NCBI GenBank assembly: GCA_020637365.1
Contig: JACJWE010000001.1
Span: 1,146,001-1,210,000 of the forward strand
DNA from: Acidimicrobiia bacterium
GTDB taxonomy: Bacteria; Actinomycetota; Acidimicrobiia; IMCC26256; JAGNEX01
Direction of reading: 5' to 3'
DNA: 64,000 bases
Below the pieces are notes generated by a model. That model was given only the letters and a program-made list of their open reading frames with translations. It was not told the origin of the DNA and did not search any database. Shown here piece by piece: positions 25,315 through 35,090 of this stretch (its first letter is position 1; every line of letters starts with the position of its first letter). The position numbers were made by a program, and so were the translations under genes.

Positions 25315-26247
25315 GTGCCACGACCGGCCTCAGATCCTCGACGGGTCAGTGTGACCCGAATCGTTACCCCTCGTCCCTGCCAAACGATCACAACCGCCCG
25401 TCATTTCAGCGCCGCGTCACCTGCCGAGCGGTCGACACGCGTCGATGCGCGAACACGCATTGACGTGGAGCGCGCCGGTCCGCACGGCGGCGATCCCCTG
25501 CTCTTCATCCACGGGTTTACCGGGGCGAAAGAAGACTTTTCGGGCTGGCTTGACGACTTCGCTCAGATGGGCTTCGACGTCGCAGTTTTCGATCTGCCTG
25601 GTCACGGCTTCTCCGACCCGTTGTGCTCTCGCGACGCCTATGACCTGGGGCGGCTCGCCGATGAAGTCCTGGGGCTCATCGATGCGCTCGGCTGGTCACA
25701 GATCAACGTCGTCGGCCATTCCATGGGCGGCATGGTCGCCCAGATCATGGCAGGCGAGCACCCCGAACGATTCAAACGTGCCGTTCTGATGAGCACGCAC
25801 CATGGGCCGATCGACCTCGACACCGAACTCGCCGCGTTTGGAGCAACGTTTGCCCTGACCAACGGCATGGTCGCGCTCAACGACTTGTTGAAGACTATCT
25901 CGCTTCCGACGACCACCGGGGTTGGCGCAGATCTGCGGCTCGACCCGGCTTATGACCGCTTCATGAACGAGAAGTTCGAACGCTGCGATCCGGCGATGTT
26001 CGCCGGCATGGTGACATCGATGACGACATGCTCCGATCGACTCGGGCTACTCGGCAAGCTTCGAATACCGACGTTGGTGATGGTCGGCGAGAACGATGCC
26101 AACTTTCTGGCCTCGAGCCACGCGATTGCCAACACGATCCCGACCGCCACTTTGGTCGAACTCAGCGGAGCCGGACATAACCCCCAGTTTGAGGTTCCGG
26201 ACCGCTGGTTCGACCTCATCACCGGCTTTCTGTTGGCAGACGTCTAG
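25315..26247 (+). CDS. Alpha/beta hydrolase
   Basis: Up to 310 residues. LLFIHGFTGAKEDFSGW (oxyanion hole), VVGHSMGGMVAQ (nucleophile Ser), MVGENDANF (acid) and GAGHNPQFE (catalytic His) give a complete triad. The first 45 residues are basic and lack homology, so the true start may lie further downstream; no ribosome-binding site decides it. Substrate unknown. It is divergent from the lipase-like gene across a 100-nt interval. Confidence 0.85.
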   Translation: MPRPASDPRRVSVTRIVTPRPCQTITTARHFSAASPAERSTRVDARTRIDVERAGPHGGDPLLFIHGFTGAKEDFSGWLDDFAQMGFDVAVFDLPGHGFSDPLCSRDAYDLGRLADEVLGLIDALGWSQINVVGHSMGGMVAQIMAGEHPERFKRAVLMSTHHGPIDLDTELAAFGATFALTNGMVALNDLLKTISLPTTTGVGADLRLDPAYDRFMNEKFERCDPAMFAGMVTSMTTCSDRLGLLGKLRIPTLVMVGENDANFLASSHAIANTIPTATLVELSGAGHNPQFEVPDRWFDLITGFLLADV

Positions 26248-26290
26248 ATGGACGGATTTTGCCACCCGAGCGTCGCCATAGGATGAGACG

Positions 26291-27202
26291 ATGCCGCTCG
26301 CTCATATCGACGACGAACTTCGTCACCCTCGAGGTACCGCTCCGTGGTGGAACGAATCGGTCTATCTCGATTGGACCGACAACGACGCAACCAGCGGGGG
26401 GTATCTGCGGATTGGTCTGCTACCGAATCGGAACGCAGCGTGGTACTGGGGGGCCCTTGTTCGCGCCGGTGAACCCACGATCTTGCTCATCGACGATGAG
26501 GTGCCGCTACCCAGCCGTTCAGACGGTTGGGAACTCCGCTCCGATGGCTTGTGGGCCGACTACACCGTCGAATCACCGCTCGAACATGTGAGCGCGGGTC
26601 TTGAGTCTTTTGCACTCGCGATCGATGCACCCGAGGAGGTCGATCGGTCTCCCATGCTGGGCGACCGGGTCGCGTTTGGTTTTGAGCTGGACTGGTTCAC
26701 CGCCGGGCCCGGCGTCTATCGCTGGCCTGCGGTGGCGGAACGAACCGAAGCACCATGCCGGGTCGAGGGCAACGTTTTGTTGGGCGACGAGACGATGCCC
26801 GTGGATGCTGTCGGGCAGCGAGACCATTCATGGGGCGATCGTGAATGGTTCGCCGCGGAATGGACCTGGACAGCCTTCCACTTCCCCGACGGACGTCACA
26901 TCCACACGACAACCGTCTGGTTGGGGGATGCCCACCTCAGCTTTGGGTACACCTTGGCCGACGGTCGGTACCACGACGTTCATAATGCCGCCATGGACCG
27001 TCGGACTCCGGTTCGCCCAGACGGTACAAGCCTGATCGTCAACGGAGAATCGATGGAGATCGAACCGGTTGGATGGGCGCCAGCACCCATACGCGATGGC
27101 GACCGGTCCGCTCGCCTCGACCGCGCCCTGGCGCGCGTCCATCATCAAGACGGAACGGTCGGGGTCGGCTGGTGGGAACGTCACCACATCCACACCGGTT
27201 AG
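26291..27202 (+). CDS. Putative lipocalin-like protein of the DUF7064/7065 type
   Basis: A 303-residue soluble protein. The diagnostic segment is GQRDHSWGDREW near residue 178, found in actinobacterial and proteobacterial proteins related to AttH/carotenoid-hydratase-like two-domain beta-barrels. Their genes often lie among lipid or steroid catabolism genes, which agrees with the neighbours here. Biochemical activity is not established for the family as far as I know. GGATGAGACG precedes ATG 26291. Confidence 0.7.
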   Translation: MPLAHIDDELRHPRGTAPWWNESVYLDWTDNDATSGGYLRIGLLPNRNAAWYWGALVRAGEPTILLIDDEVPLPSRSDGWELRSDGLWADYTVESPLEHVSAGLESFALAIDAPEEVDRSPMLGDRVAFGFELDWFTAGPGVYRWPAVAERTEAPCRVEGNVLLGDETMPVDAVGQRDHSWGDREWFAAEWTWTAFHFPDGRHIHTTTVWLGDAHLSFGYTLADGRYHDVHNAAMDRRTPVRPDGTSLIVNGESMEIEPVGWAPAPIRDGDRSARLDRALARVHHQDGTVGVGWWERHHIHTG

Positions 27203-27348
27203 CTGCCCGCGGCAACCGTGACCCGCTCTCCGGACCGCACGACGATACGGATTGCGTCACAGTCGGCCGACCGTACGGGCAAGAACCGAACGAACGGGTC
27301 ACTGGTCTCGAGGTTGGCAGGGACCACATCGAGGAGCAGGGCCGACAC
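27199..27348 (-). CDS. Possible 49-residue hypothetical protein
   Basis: From GTG 27348 to TAA at 27199-27201, a frame with strongly G/C-biased third positions and a protein-like sequence (for example VPANLETSDPFVRFLPVRS, then RIVVRSGERVTVAAGS). It fills most of the 170-nt interval between two plus-strand genes and its stop overlaps the end of the DUF7064-type gene. No ribosome-binding site is visible, so it may be a gene remnant or the end of a frame broken by an indel. Confidence 0.35.
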   Translation of the reverse strand: MSALLLDVVPANLETSDPFVRFLPVRSADCDAIRIVVRSGERVTVAAGS

Positions 27349-27373
27349 ATGAACACATCAGATGGAGCATCAC

Positions 27374-28249
27374 ATGAAGTTCGCACTCGCCTGCGCCATG
27401 GTCGAACCGTCCCACCTACTCCCCCTGGCACGCAGCGCAGAGGCCGCCGGGTTCGACTCGATCACGATGCCAGATTCGGTGTTCTATCCCCGGAACACCG
27501 ATGCTTCCTATCCCTATAGCCCCAACGGCGAGCGGTTCTGGGACGAGGAAACGCCGTTTGTCGACCCGTGGGTCGCTATTCCTGCTATGGCGGCAGTGAC
27601 CGAACGGATCGACTTCTTCACCAATGTGCTGAAGGCGCCATTGCGCGAGCCGTTGTTGTTAGCCAAGACGGTCTCTTCGGCCGCGGCGATGGCGCCCGGT
27701 CGCATAGGAGTCGGCGTCGGTCTCTCCTGGATTCCAGAAGAGTTCGAATGGCTCAATCAAGACATGAGGACTCGCGGCGCTCGCCTCGATGAGATCATCC
27801 AGATCTTGCGCGCCACGATGTCTGGACAGTGGACAGCGTTCCAAGGCCGCCACTATTGCTTTGGGGAGTTGATGATCAAACCAGCGCCTGGCGCTCGCGT
27901 GCCGATCTTTGTGGGGGGACATTCCGAACCAGCGCTACGGCGCGCCGCGCGCCTTGGCGACGGCTGGATTTCCGTGGTCACTTCCCCCGAAGAACTAGCC
28001 ATAACCGTCGATCGGCTCGATACGCTGCGCGGTGAATACGCCCGGGATACCGAACCGTTCGAAATCGTCGCGACGCCGCTCGTGGGCCCAGACCCCGACG
28101 GTTTCAAAGCGACTCAAGAGGCTGGCGCGACCAACGCCATTACGGTTCCGTGGTACCTCTACCCTGGCGACTCCAGCGAGCTCAGGCACCAGTTGGAGAG
28201 CATCGAGCGATTCGCGCAAGAAGTCATTCAACCCTTCCGTTCGACATAG
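27374..28249 (+). CDS. LLM-class (F420-dependent) oxidoreductase
   Basis: A 291-residue TIM-barrel flavin/F420 enzyme. AEAAGFDSITMPDSVF, the NVLKAPLREPLLLAKTVSS strand, RIGVGVGLSWIPEEFEW and VGGHSEPALRRAARLGDGW are typical of the luciferase-like superfamily as found in F420-rich actinobacteria. ATG 27374 is chosen (GGAG 8 nt upstream) over an in-frame ATG four codons earlier. The substrate is unknown; the neighbouring acyl-CoA and NTF2-like genes suggest lipid or steroid catabolism. Confidence 0.9.
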   Translation: MKFALACAMVEPSHLLPLARSAEAAGFDSITMPDSVFYPRNTDASYPYSPNGERFWDEETPFVDPWVAIPAMAAVTERIDFFTNVLKAPLREPLLLAKTVSSAAAMAPGRIGVGVGLSWIPEEFEWLNQDMRTRGARLDEIIQILRATMSGQWTAFQGRHYCFGELMIKPAPGARVPIFVGGHSEPALRRAARLGDGWISVVTSPEELAITVDRLDTLRGEYARDTEPFEIVATPLVGPDPDGFKATQEAGATNAITVPWYLYPGDSSELRHQLESIERFAQEVIQPFRST

Positions 28250-28372
28250 GAGGATGGGCAGGTAGGGTCGTGAACCGACCGGACTCTGCCGCAAGCCGCA
28301 AGCCGGTGAATGACACACCCCGATGAGCAAGGGGGCGACCCGGCTCCGTCGACCGTTTAAGGCGTTACAGAT

Positions 28373-28798
28373 ATGAACAACGAACATCCCGCCCGGGCCG
28401 CCGCCGCCCGGTCCATGAAGGCCGTCGAGGCCGCAGACCGCCAGGCATGGCTCGCCAATTTCACGCCCGAGGCGATCGTAGAAGACCCGGTCGGCGTCTC
28501 AATCCTGGACCCGGCTGGGCTCGGGCACCAGGGCATTGATGCCATCGCGGCGTTCTGGGACGCAAACATCGGACCGAACGCGGTTCGGTTCAGTATCGAC
28601 CGGTCCTATGCAGCCGGGGACGAAGTTGCCAATGTGGGCACCATCACTACGACGTTGCCCGACGGTTCACTCACCGAGGTGCAAGGTGTGTTCGTCTACC
28701 GCGCCGACGAGCAGGGCTTGCTGACCTCGCTGCGCGCCTTCTGGGAAATGGAACAGCTTCGCTTTACACCACCCGGTCAGGGCAACGAGCTCGTCTAA
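28373..28798 (+). CDS. NTF2-like (SnoaL/ketosteroid isomerase-type) protein
   Basis: A 141-residue cone-shaped alpha+beta-barrel protein. AVEAADRQAWLANFTPEAIVEDPVG is the usual N-terminal helix plus Asp-containing strand, and GHQGIDAIAAFWD and FVYRADEQGLLTSLRAFWE complete the fold. Members include steroid delta-isomerases and many uncharacterised enzymes. It follows the LLM oxidoreductase on the same strand after 123 nt and may act in the same pathway. Confidence 0.82.
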   Translation: MNNEHPARAAAARSMKAVEAADRQAWLANFTPEAIVEDPVGVSILDPAGLGHQGIDAIAAFWDANIGPNAVRFSIDRSYAAGDEVANVGTITTTLPDGSLTEVQGVFVYRADEQGLLTSLRAFWEMEQLRFTPPGQGNELV

Positions 28799-28842
28799 AT
28801 GGCTGCGCCACCAGCGTTTCGCCACCCAGGGCGGAGTCTCAT

Positions 28843-29707
28843 CTAGGCCTGTTCGACGTCGTCGACGGTGATCCAGGGGCTGAGGCTCGTGACATCTCTG
28901 CCAGAAGTGCGCTCGGTGTCACGACGCGATCGGCAATGCCACCCAAACGTTGCATGGTTTCACGCCACCGAACCGGGCGAGTGACCTGCATCGCCAAACG
29001 TTGACGCCAGCCTCCGCCGTCGCGCACGACCTGCGTGGAACCCGCGCACACGACGGGGACCGTCGGTGTCGCAAAGTCGATGTCTTCGAGTTCCATGCGC
29101 ATAGCCAGCGCTGCCACCGCCATCATCGGCGTGTGCAACGGTGCTTCGTCAGAGGCTCTGACCTGACCGCCAGCTGGCTCGGCGTCGAGCTGTTCGGCAA
29201 GTTGACGGATGGCCGTGGCCGTCCCGCCGACGACGACCTCAGAGCCGTTGTCATAGGAAACCCAGCACGGATCGGCCACCGTTTCGCAAAGCCGCCCGAT
29301 ATCGTTTCCGTCCCCGCCGACGACGCCGAGGCTTGCACCCGGATTCACCCGGGACGCATCGTCAAGGTGCCTGGCACGCTGTGCCACCAGTTCGACTGCG
29401 TCTGCGAGATCGAGGGCTCCCGCCGCGACCAGCGCCGTGATCTGACCGAGCGAATGACCTGCATAGGCCACAGGATCGCCAAGGTCGCCGCGCACCGCTT
29501 CCCAGTTCATCAACGACGTCAACAGGACCGACACGGCGAGCACATCGGGAGCCTGAGGTGCATCGTCGGATAAAGGCCGTCCGCGACTGGGCGCTTGAGT
29601 ACCGCTTCGGCCTGTTCGACCATTCGCCAAGACGGATCGGTTTTGAAACGTCGACCGGCGGCGGGACGCCAGGTTGCCTGATCGGGGAAGACGACGGCGT
29701 GTCGCAT
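28843..29707 (-). CDS. FabD-like acyltransferase (two probable indels)
   Basis: An acyltransferase-domain protein resembling malonyl-CoA:ACP transacylase. The start MRHAVVFPDQATW (ATG 29707) is in one frame and the rest, including LAVSVLL, the nucleophile elbow YAGHSLGQ and the Arg-containing VAQRARH, is in another. Adding one T in the TTT run at 29572-29574 joins them as DGLLSDDAPQAPDVLAVSV. Near the end a second missing G (about 28884) would replace a poor tail by a natural-looking SPWITVDDVEQA ending at TAG 28843. FabD supplies malonyl-ACP for fatty-acid synthesis; the divergence from canonical FabD means another acyl transfer is possible. Confidence 0.75.
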
Positions 29708-29932
29708 GTGTGCGCTCACTTCATTTGAGAGATCGTTCGACGCCTCGGCAGGTGCAGACACGGGCACCCAGGTGGATTTGGGTGATACGAGACAAGACCG
29801 GCACCCATGCTTACCAGCACAGATGCGCCTCTGAACCGGACCGGGACAGCAATGAACCGTAGAGCTCTGCACCCCAGCACCGGGTGGGCCCAGCGTGATT
29901 GCGGAGTTACCGAGTGGTACTCAGGCGAAACG

Positions 29933-29960
29933 CCCCATCTCAAAGACCAGGTAGATGGGG
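29933..29960 (-). terminator. Possible hairpin terminator after the acyl-CoA dehydrogenase gene
   Basis: CCCCATCT (29933-29940) pairs with AGATGGGG (29953-29960) around a 12-nt loop, 28 nt beyond the stop at 29988. On the minus strand it is followed by CGTTTCG, a poor U-tract, so this is tentative. The rest of 29708-29987 shows no gene. Confidence 0.4.
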
Positions 29961-29987
29961 TTACTCCGAGGAAACGGAAAATGTTGG

Positions 29988-31145
29988 TTAACGACGTCTC
30001 AGTCGACGCGGTTCGACCTTGTCAGCGCGCAGCCTCTTCTTTTGCAGTCCGAGGATTCGTTCGCCGATGATGTTGCGCTGAACCTCAGCGGTCCCTCCTC
30101 CGATGGTGAGGGCGGGTGAAAAAGACCATCCGTACTGCCAGAATGTCCCGTCGGAGCCGAGCAGCGACCCGTTGGTCAACAAGGCATCTGCACCCATACA
30201 GGCCACCGCGAGGTCCATCACCTTCTGGCCATGCTCATCGGCCATCGCTTTACGGATCGAAGCTTCCGGGCCGGGTTGACGTCCTTGGGCGAGCGCTGAG
30301 ACCGTCCGCAGTCTGATGAGGCGCAGGACCTCGGCTTCGATGTAGAGCTCGGTGGCCTGCTGACGCAGCATTGGGTCGGTCAATCCCCCGGCGTCCCGGA
30401 TGAGATCGATGAGGTCCATGGCGCTGGGTCCGAGCCCCCAGAGCGCGCCACCCGACGACAGGGACACGCGCTCGTTTCCGAGGGTCACTTTGGCCAAGGC
30501 CCATCCTTGGCCTCGCTCGCCCACCAGTGCGTCTGCGGGCAAAACAACGTCGTCGAAGAAGACTTCGTTGAAGCTGTGCGCTCCGCTCATATCGACAATG
30601 GGACGAACTTCGATACCAGGCAGATCCATCGGGCACACGAAATAGGAGATCCCCTGGTGCTTCGGCGCGCCGGGTTCGGTCCGCGCGATCAAGATCCCAA
30701 AGGCTGAATAGTGCGCAAGGGACGACCAGATCTTCTGTCCTGAAACAACCCAGCCATCACCGGTATGTCGGGCGGCGGTCTTCAGATTCGCCAGATCAGA
30801 ACCCGCGCCTGGTTCGCTGAAGAGCTGACACCAAATCTCTTCACCGGACAACAACTTCGGCAGGTAGCGCTGCTTTTGCTCTTCGGTCCCGGCGTGGAGC
30901 AAGGTCGGACCTGCCCAACCGATACCGATCTGGTTGCGGGGACGGTCGACATGAGCCGCTTTGAGCTCCTCGTCGATGATGAGTTGAAACACAGGGTCGG
31001 CGCCCAGGCCCCAAGGTTCGGGCCAATGCGGCGCCACCCAGCCAGCTTCGGCGAGGGTCTGCGGGCTTGGATCTGGATTGGCGTCGAGCCAGCTCTTGAT
31101 CTGCTGACGCCGCTTATCGTGTTGGCCAGGAAGTTCGAAGTCCAT
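29988..31145 (-). CDS. Acyl-CoA dehydrogenase
   Basis: A 385-residue flavoenzyme that introduces the alpha,beta double bond in acyl-CoA. WCQLFSEPGAGSDLA is the FAD/substrate-binding signature, VVSGQKIWSSLAH and ISYFVCPMD the middle beta-domain, FNEVFFDDVVLP the following strand, and GGGTAEVQRNIIGERILGL the conserved C-terminal motif. ATG 31145 is preferred, although in-frame ATGs exist at 31163 and 31190. It belongs to the set of acyl-CoA genes in this region. Confidence 0.93.
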   Translation of the reverse strand: MDFELPGQHDKRRQQIKSWLDANPDPSPQTLAEAGWVAPHWPEPWGLGADPVFQLIIDEELKAAHVDRPRNQIGIGWAGPTLLHAGTEEQKQRYLPKLLSGEEIWCQLFSEPGAGSDLANLKTAARHTGDGWVVSGQKIWSSLAHYSAFGILIARTEPGAPKHQGISYFVCPMDLPGIEVRPIVDMSGAHSFNEVFFDDVVLPADALVGERGQGWALAKVTLGNERVSLSSGGALWGLGPSAMDLIDLIRDAGGLTDPMLRQQATELYIEAEVLRLIRLRTVSALAQGRQPGPEASIRKAMADEHGQKVMDLAVACMGADALLTNGSLLGSDGTFWQYGWSFSPALTIGGGTAEVQRNIIGERILGLQKKRLRADKVEPRRLRRR

Positions 31146-31308
31146 GGCGCCATTCTGACCCATGGCGAGCAGTTGAGGAATCACTGGCAAGCATCACCCG
31201 CGTCAGTGCGCTACGACGCCACCGAGCGTTGACTGGAGCAATGCGCCGCCATGGACCCTCCCGACGACCTAGCATCAGAAGGAAATCCGACTACGAAGGA
31301 GTGCGTTA

Positions 31309-32082
31309 ATGAGCAACCTTGAGGTGTCTGTGAGCTCTCGTGGCGACGTCGACGAACAATCCAAGGACTACGCACGAGAAAAGATTTCACGGGTAGCTGC
31401 CTACACCGATGCGCCGATTCTGGTCGCCTCGGTCAAACTGCACCAGGAGCCCAATCCCTCTCAGGCCCGTCCGGCGATGGCAGAGGCGGTGCTCGACGTC
31501 AACGGTCGCCCGGTCCGGGCCCATGTGGCAGCGAGCGCGATGGAAGAAGCCATCGACCTGCTTGAGGATCGTCTGAAACGACGCCTCGATCGCTACCGAG
31601 GCCGCCGCGAGGCCGCACGCCGGTCGGCGGGGGTCGAAGACATTGCATGGCATCACGGTGACGGCCCTACCCAACGCCCCACGTACTTCAACCGTCCGAT
31701 CGATGAACGCGAACTCGTACGACACAAGACGTTCGCGCTGGAGCCGATGTCGGTCGATGAGGCGGCACTCGACCTCGACCTTCTCGGCCACGACTTCTAC
31801 CTATTCTCCGAGACCACCTCGAACGGCGATGCGGTCATCGCACACGGCGACGGCATGCTGATGTTGCTGAGTGTCGACCCAGATGCCGTCGACCTTGAAG
31901 GGTGCGTTGCCGAGGTTTCCCTGTCGGGCGTTCGACCGGGTGTGCTCGATACCGATGCCGCCATTGCGCTACTCGAATCAACCCAGGACAAGTTCGTGTT
32001 TTACGTCGATGCAGATACCGAGCGAGGCCGGGTGCTGTACCACCGCTACGACGGTCATTACGGGCTGATCACCAGCACCTGA
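31309..32082 (+). CDS. hpf: Ribosome hibernation promoting factor (long form HPF)
   Basis: A 257-residue protein. The N-terminal HPF/RaiA domain (1 to about 105: VSSRGDVDEQSKDYAREKI, VNGRPVRAHV, LLEDRLKRRLDRYR) binds the 30S decoding region. It is joined by a linker to C-terminal dimerisation/sigma-54-modulation-like sequence (REVVRHKTF-like ELVRHKTFALEPMSVDEA, HDFYLF, YHRYDGHYGLI). Long HPF mediates 100S ribosome dimers in stationary phase. AAGGAG 8 nt before ATG 31309 supports the start, and a strong terminator follows at 32181. The length suggests an additional duplicated C-terminal segment. Confidence 0.93.
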   Translation: MSNLEVSVSSRGDVDEQSKDYAREKISRVAAYTDAPILVASVKLHQEPNPSQARPAMAEAVLDVNGRPVRAHVAASAMEEAIDLLEDRLKRRLDRYRGRREAARRSAGVEDIAWHHGDGPTQRPTYFNRPIDERELVRHKTFALEPMSVDEAALDLDLLGHDFYLFSETTSNGDAVIAHGDGMLMLLSVDPDAVDLEGCVAEVSLSGVRPGVLDTDAAIALLESTQDKFVFYVDADTERGRVLYHRYDGHYGLITST

Positions 32083-32180
32083 ATTGCCCTGAGTCTGCGC
32101 CGGACAGCCCGCCGCGGTACGCGGGTCGCGGTACCGCACGGCGCTCGCCTTCGCAGCGCCAGGCTCTCCACGTCAGGTAA

Positions 32181-32209
32181 GGCCCCGCTCGCAACATGCG
32201 AGCGGGGCC
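32181..32209 (+). terminator. Strong intrinsic terminator after hpf
   Basis: A perfect 12-bp stem, GGCCCCGCTCGC-AACAT-GCGAGCGGGGCC, is followed by TTGCCTCGTTTATTGCGTTTT. It lies 98 nt after the hpf stop and, read in reverse, also lies downstream of the convergent GH114-like gene. Confidence 0.9.
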
Positions 32210-32255
32210 TTGCCTCGTTTATTGCGTTTTGCTGAACGTCTGAATTGGGCGGTTG

Positions 32256-33629
32256 CTAGTTTGCCCGGCACGCCACCCGGTACGGGTCGAGATTGCGGCG
32301 CTTATGCAAAAAGTCGAAGTTTCGATTGTTCGCGTCGCCACAGAAACCTTCGGGACCGACAGCGTATTCAACCCCGAAGACGGGCTTACCTGCCTGGACG
32401 AACGGCATGAGCAGGTCACATTCACTGAAGGTGTAGCAGCTCTCGTTGATCTGGAAATCGAATACGTCGACCAGTTGCGGAATCTGGAGGAGGTTGTTCT
32501 TCAGACCGATGGACATGTTTCGAGCATGGGCCTGTTCGGCAAGCCAACGGTTGAACGTGATCTGGTCCTGTGCGGTCAGACCGAGGCCCGTGGTCGGATG
32601 TGTGTATGTGTTGACGTTGTCGGCATCCACACCGTCACAACCCATCGTGGCCGCCACATCGAAGAGGCGCTGAATCGCTGGTCCGATCACCGAGATCTGG
32701 CGGATATCGAGATACCGCTCGTCAGGCCAGTTCGGATCGGATCCACCCAACGCACCGGCCGGGAAGTTGCCTTTATCGGGCCGCCACCCTTCGAGAGAAC
32801 CGACATTGAAATTGCACACCACTTTGGTGCCCCGCGCATGCAGCGCGTCAATGTCGCCGATATCGACAGCGAACAGGCTGACATCGAACATCTGATAGGT
32901 GCGCGACATGTCGACCGCACCCTGGAGCTGGATCTGCCACGACGTTCCAATGGTCGGACGCCACAGACCTTTTGCTTGGCGCGCCGGCCATTGATCGTTA
33001 CCCATGACCAGCAGCTGATTGGCCGTCAATTCTGCACGCCCCGGTGTCGGCGGAGGTGCGGGTACAGGTTCTGGCGGGGCTGTGGGCGCCGGTTCGGGCG
33101 CAGCGGCCGGAGCCGGAGCCGGAGCCGGAGTCGCAGGCGGCGCGGTTTCGACCGGTGCCGGAGCCGGGGTGGGCGGTGGCGTCGCCGGGGGTGCCGTCTG
33201 AGGCGGCGCGGTCACCGGCGGAGTCGTCGTATGTGGTGTGGTGCTCGCCGTCGTCGAGTGCGACGTCGAGGAGGCAGCCGGTTTCGAAGTACTCGACCTT
33301 GTTGCCAGCGCCGTGGTCGGCGTGGTCGAGGTACTCGCTTCGCGCGCCGTATTCGAGAAGCTCACCGTCGGCACCGACCGTGCGGGCATGGTCGTCGTCG
33401 TCGAGCTTGAACTCGTATCAGAGAATGCGAGCGCTTCGGTTTCGACAGCGGCGTCGTCACCACCACCGTCGAGCCAACCGCCAAACGCGGCCACAGCGGT
33501 TCCAGCGAGGATGACCGCAAGAAGCACCAGTAGCACTCCTCCACGCCCACGTCCGCTCTCGCCGTAATCCCTAGATTCCTCGAACAGGTCCGCCTCGGAC
33601 CCGCCCCGTCGCCTTAGTGGTGAATTCAC
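32256..33629 (-). CDS. Membrane-anchored GH114-like (endo-alpha-1,4-polygalactosaminidase family) protein
   Basis: About 457 residues from GTG 33629 (GAGGG upstream); an in-frame ATG at 33695 would add 22 residues. A single membrane segment (GGVLLVLLAVILAGTAVAAF) is followed by a Ser/Thr- then Pro/Ala-rich linker of about 130 residues and a TIM-barrel domain starting at SWQIQLQGAVD. FDVSLFAVD, KVVCNFNVGSLEGW, YLDIRQISVIGPAI, CDGVDADNVNTY and INESCYTFSECD follow the GH114 pattern. It would act outside the cell on galactosamine-containing polysaccharide or another glycan; the substrate is not proven. Confidence 0.83.
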   Translation of the reverse strand: MNSPLRRRGGSEADLFEESRDYGESGRGRGGVLLVLLAVILAGTAVAAFGGWLDGGGDDAAVETEALAFSDTSSSSTTTTMPARSVPTVSFSNTAREASTSTTPTTALATRSSTSKPAASSTSHSTTASTTPHTTTPPVTAPPQTAPPATPPPTPAPAPVETAPPATPAPAPAPAAAPEPAPTAPPEPVPAPPPTPGRAELTANQLLVMGNDQWPARQAKGLWRPTIGTSWQIQLQGAVDMSRTYQMFDVSLFAVDIGDIDALHARGTKVVCNFNVGSLEGWRPDKGNFPAGALGGSDPNWPDERYLDIRQISVIGPAIQRLFDVAATMGCDGVDADNVNTYTHPTTGLGLTAQDQITFNRWLAEQAHARNMSIGLKNNLLQIPQLVDVFDFQINESCYTFSECDLLMPFVQAGKPVFGVEYAVGPEGFCGDANNRNFDFLHKRRNLDPYRVACRAN

Positions 33630-33857
33630 CGATCGACACCCTCTTGCGTCGCTGCCGAATTCGTGACAGATGCCAAACCCACCTCTGACACACAATCACT
33701 GAATCAATAACCTTGGAGATGCTATAGGGCGCGAAGTCATCGGCCCGTCACCGCCGCTGATGTTTCTGCTTCGTTCACTCTCCGCGCTCTTTACACACTG
33801 CGATCAATTTCTTGATTTCGACCGTGGCGGAGCCCTAAAACCTGTCAGAATTCGGTC

Positions 33858-34856
33858 ATGTCTGATGAATCGACTCGACGCGACGACAACCGCCCCGCTC
33901 GAAGCGAACCCCCTGGTTGCAACACAATTTGGGCACCCGCGGATGAGGCGCAACGGACGGGTATGGCCCGATCAGGTGACGTGGAGCTGTACTACGAAGC
34001 CTTTGGACAGGCCTCTGATCCGGCCGTCCTACTCATCATGGGCCTCGGCACACAGCTCATCGGCTGGCACGACGACTTTTGCAGCCAGCTCGCAGCACGC
34101 GGGTTCTATGTCATTCGTTTCGATAACCGTGACGTTGGCTGGTCAACGAAGCTCGACCATCTCGACCAGTCGTTTCCGGTCTTTCTCAGCAGGGCGGTTC
34201 GGCTGCTCGTCGGGCTTAAGGCGCCCACCCCGTACCCCTCGATCGCAGATATGGCCGGTGACGCCATTGCCGTCCTCGACGAGCTCGACGTCGATCGCGC
34301 TCACATCGTCGGCGCATCGATGGGCGGGATGATCGCCCAACAGGTCGCTATTGCCCATCCAGACCGATCACTGTCGTTGACGTCGATCATGTCGACCACC
34401 GGCGACCGACGTATCGGCGGGTCGACGTTGGCAATGAAGTTCTTTTTGGCCCGACCGCCGGTTTCGGACCCACACCAACAGTTCGACGCTCTGGTGGAGA
34501 CCTGGCGCCGCATCGGCTCACCGGCGCACTTCGATGAGGCCGATACGCGTCGCCGCCTCGAACGCAGCCTAGAACGCGACTACACGCCTAACGGCAGAGC
34601 CCGTCAGCTCCTCGCCGTGTTATCACAGCCCTCGCGTACCCGCGCCCTTGCATCGGTGCGCATGCCCACGACCGCAGTGCACGGCCTTCTCGATCCGCTG
34701 GTCAATCCGTCGGGTAGCCGCCGGTTGGCGGCGACGGTACCCGGAGCTCGCCTGATCGAGCTCCCCGACGTCGCTCACGACATGCCGCGGGTTCACTGGC
34801 CAGTACTCCTCGACGTCATCAGCTCGCATCAACACCAGGTCAGCGTTCTCTCCTAG
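33858..34856 (+). CDS. Alpha/beta hydrolase
   Basis: Up to 332 residues, with LLIMGLGTQLIGWHDDFC (oxyanion hole), FDNRDVGWST, the nucleophile elbow VGASMGGMIAQ, VHGLLDPLV (acid) and DVAHDMPR (His). These are typical of a TAP-like/haloperoxidase-like hydrolase subgroup. The first 35 residues look unconserved, and ATG 33963 (MARSGDVELYYEAFG) is a likely alternative start. Substrate unknown. Confidence 0.85.
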   Translation: MSDESTRRDDNRPARSEPPGCNTIWAPADEAQRTGMARSGDVELYYEAFGQASDPAVLLIMGLGTQLIGWHDDFCSQLAARGFYVIRFDNRDVGWSTKLDHLDQSFPVFLSRAVRLLVGLKAPTPYPSIADMAGDAIAVLDELDVDRAHIVGASMGGMIAQQVAIAHPDRSLSLTSIMSTTGDRRIGGSTLAMKFFLARPPVSDPHQQFDALVETWRRIGSPAHFDEADTRRRLERSLERDYTPNGRARQLLAVLSQPSRTRALASVRMPTTAVHGLLDPLVNPSGSRRLAATVPGARLIELPDVAHDMPRVHWPVLLDVISSHQHQVSVLS

Positions 34857-35090
34857 CTGGGTGGTGTGAACGCTGGTGAAACCGTCGAGCGGACTGCGTC
34901 ACGATCGAGGGCGCAGTGGTGCTGAGGTGTAAGGCCACTTTCAGCGAGGCAGGTCCACCGGTTTCCCAACAGACAACGGGCGGGGTGCCTTCGTGAATGT
35001 GATCACCGTTATGATCATCGTCACGCCTACCGCATGTGTGTCACGCCATCGGGTGACCCAAAACTGGCTTGTGAACTGCGGTGTTGTGAG

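Noticed and set aside
32253..33410. 385-codon open frame on the plus strand with Arg-rich tail
   Set aside because: It is antisense to the GH114-like gene; the Arg repeats mirror the Pro/Ala linker of the real gene.
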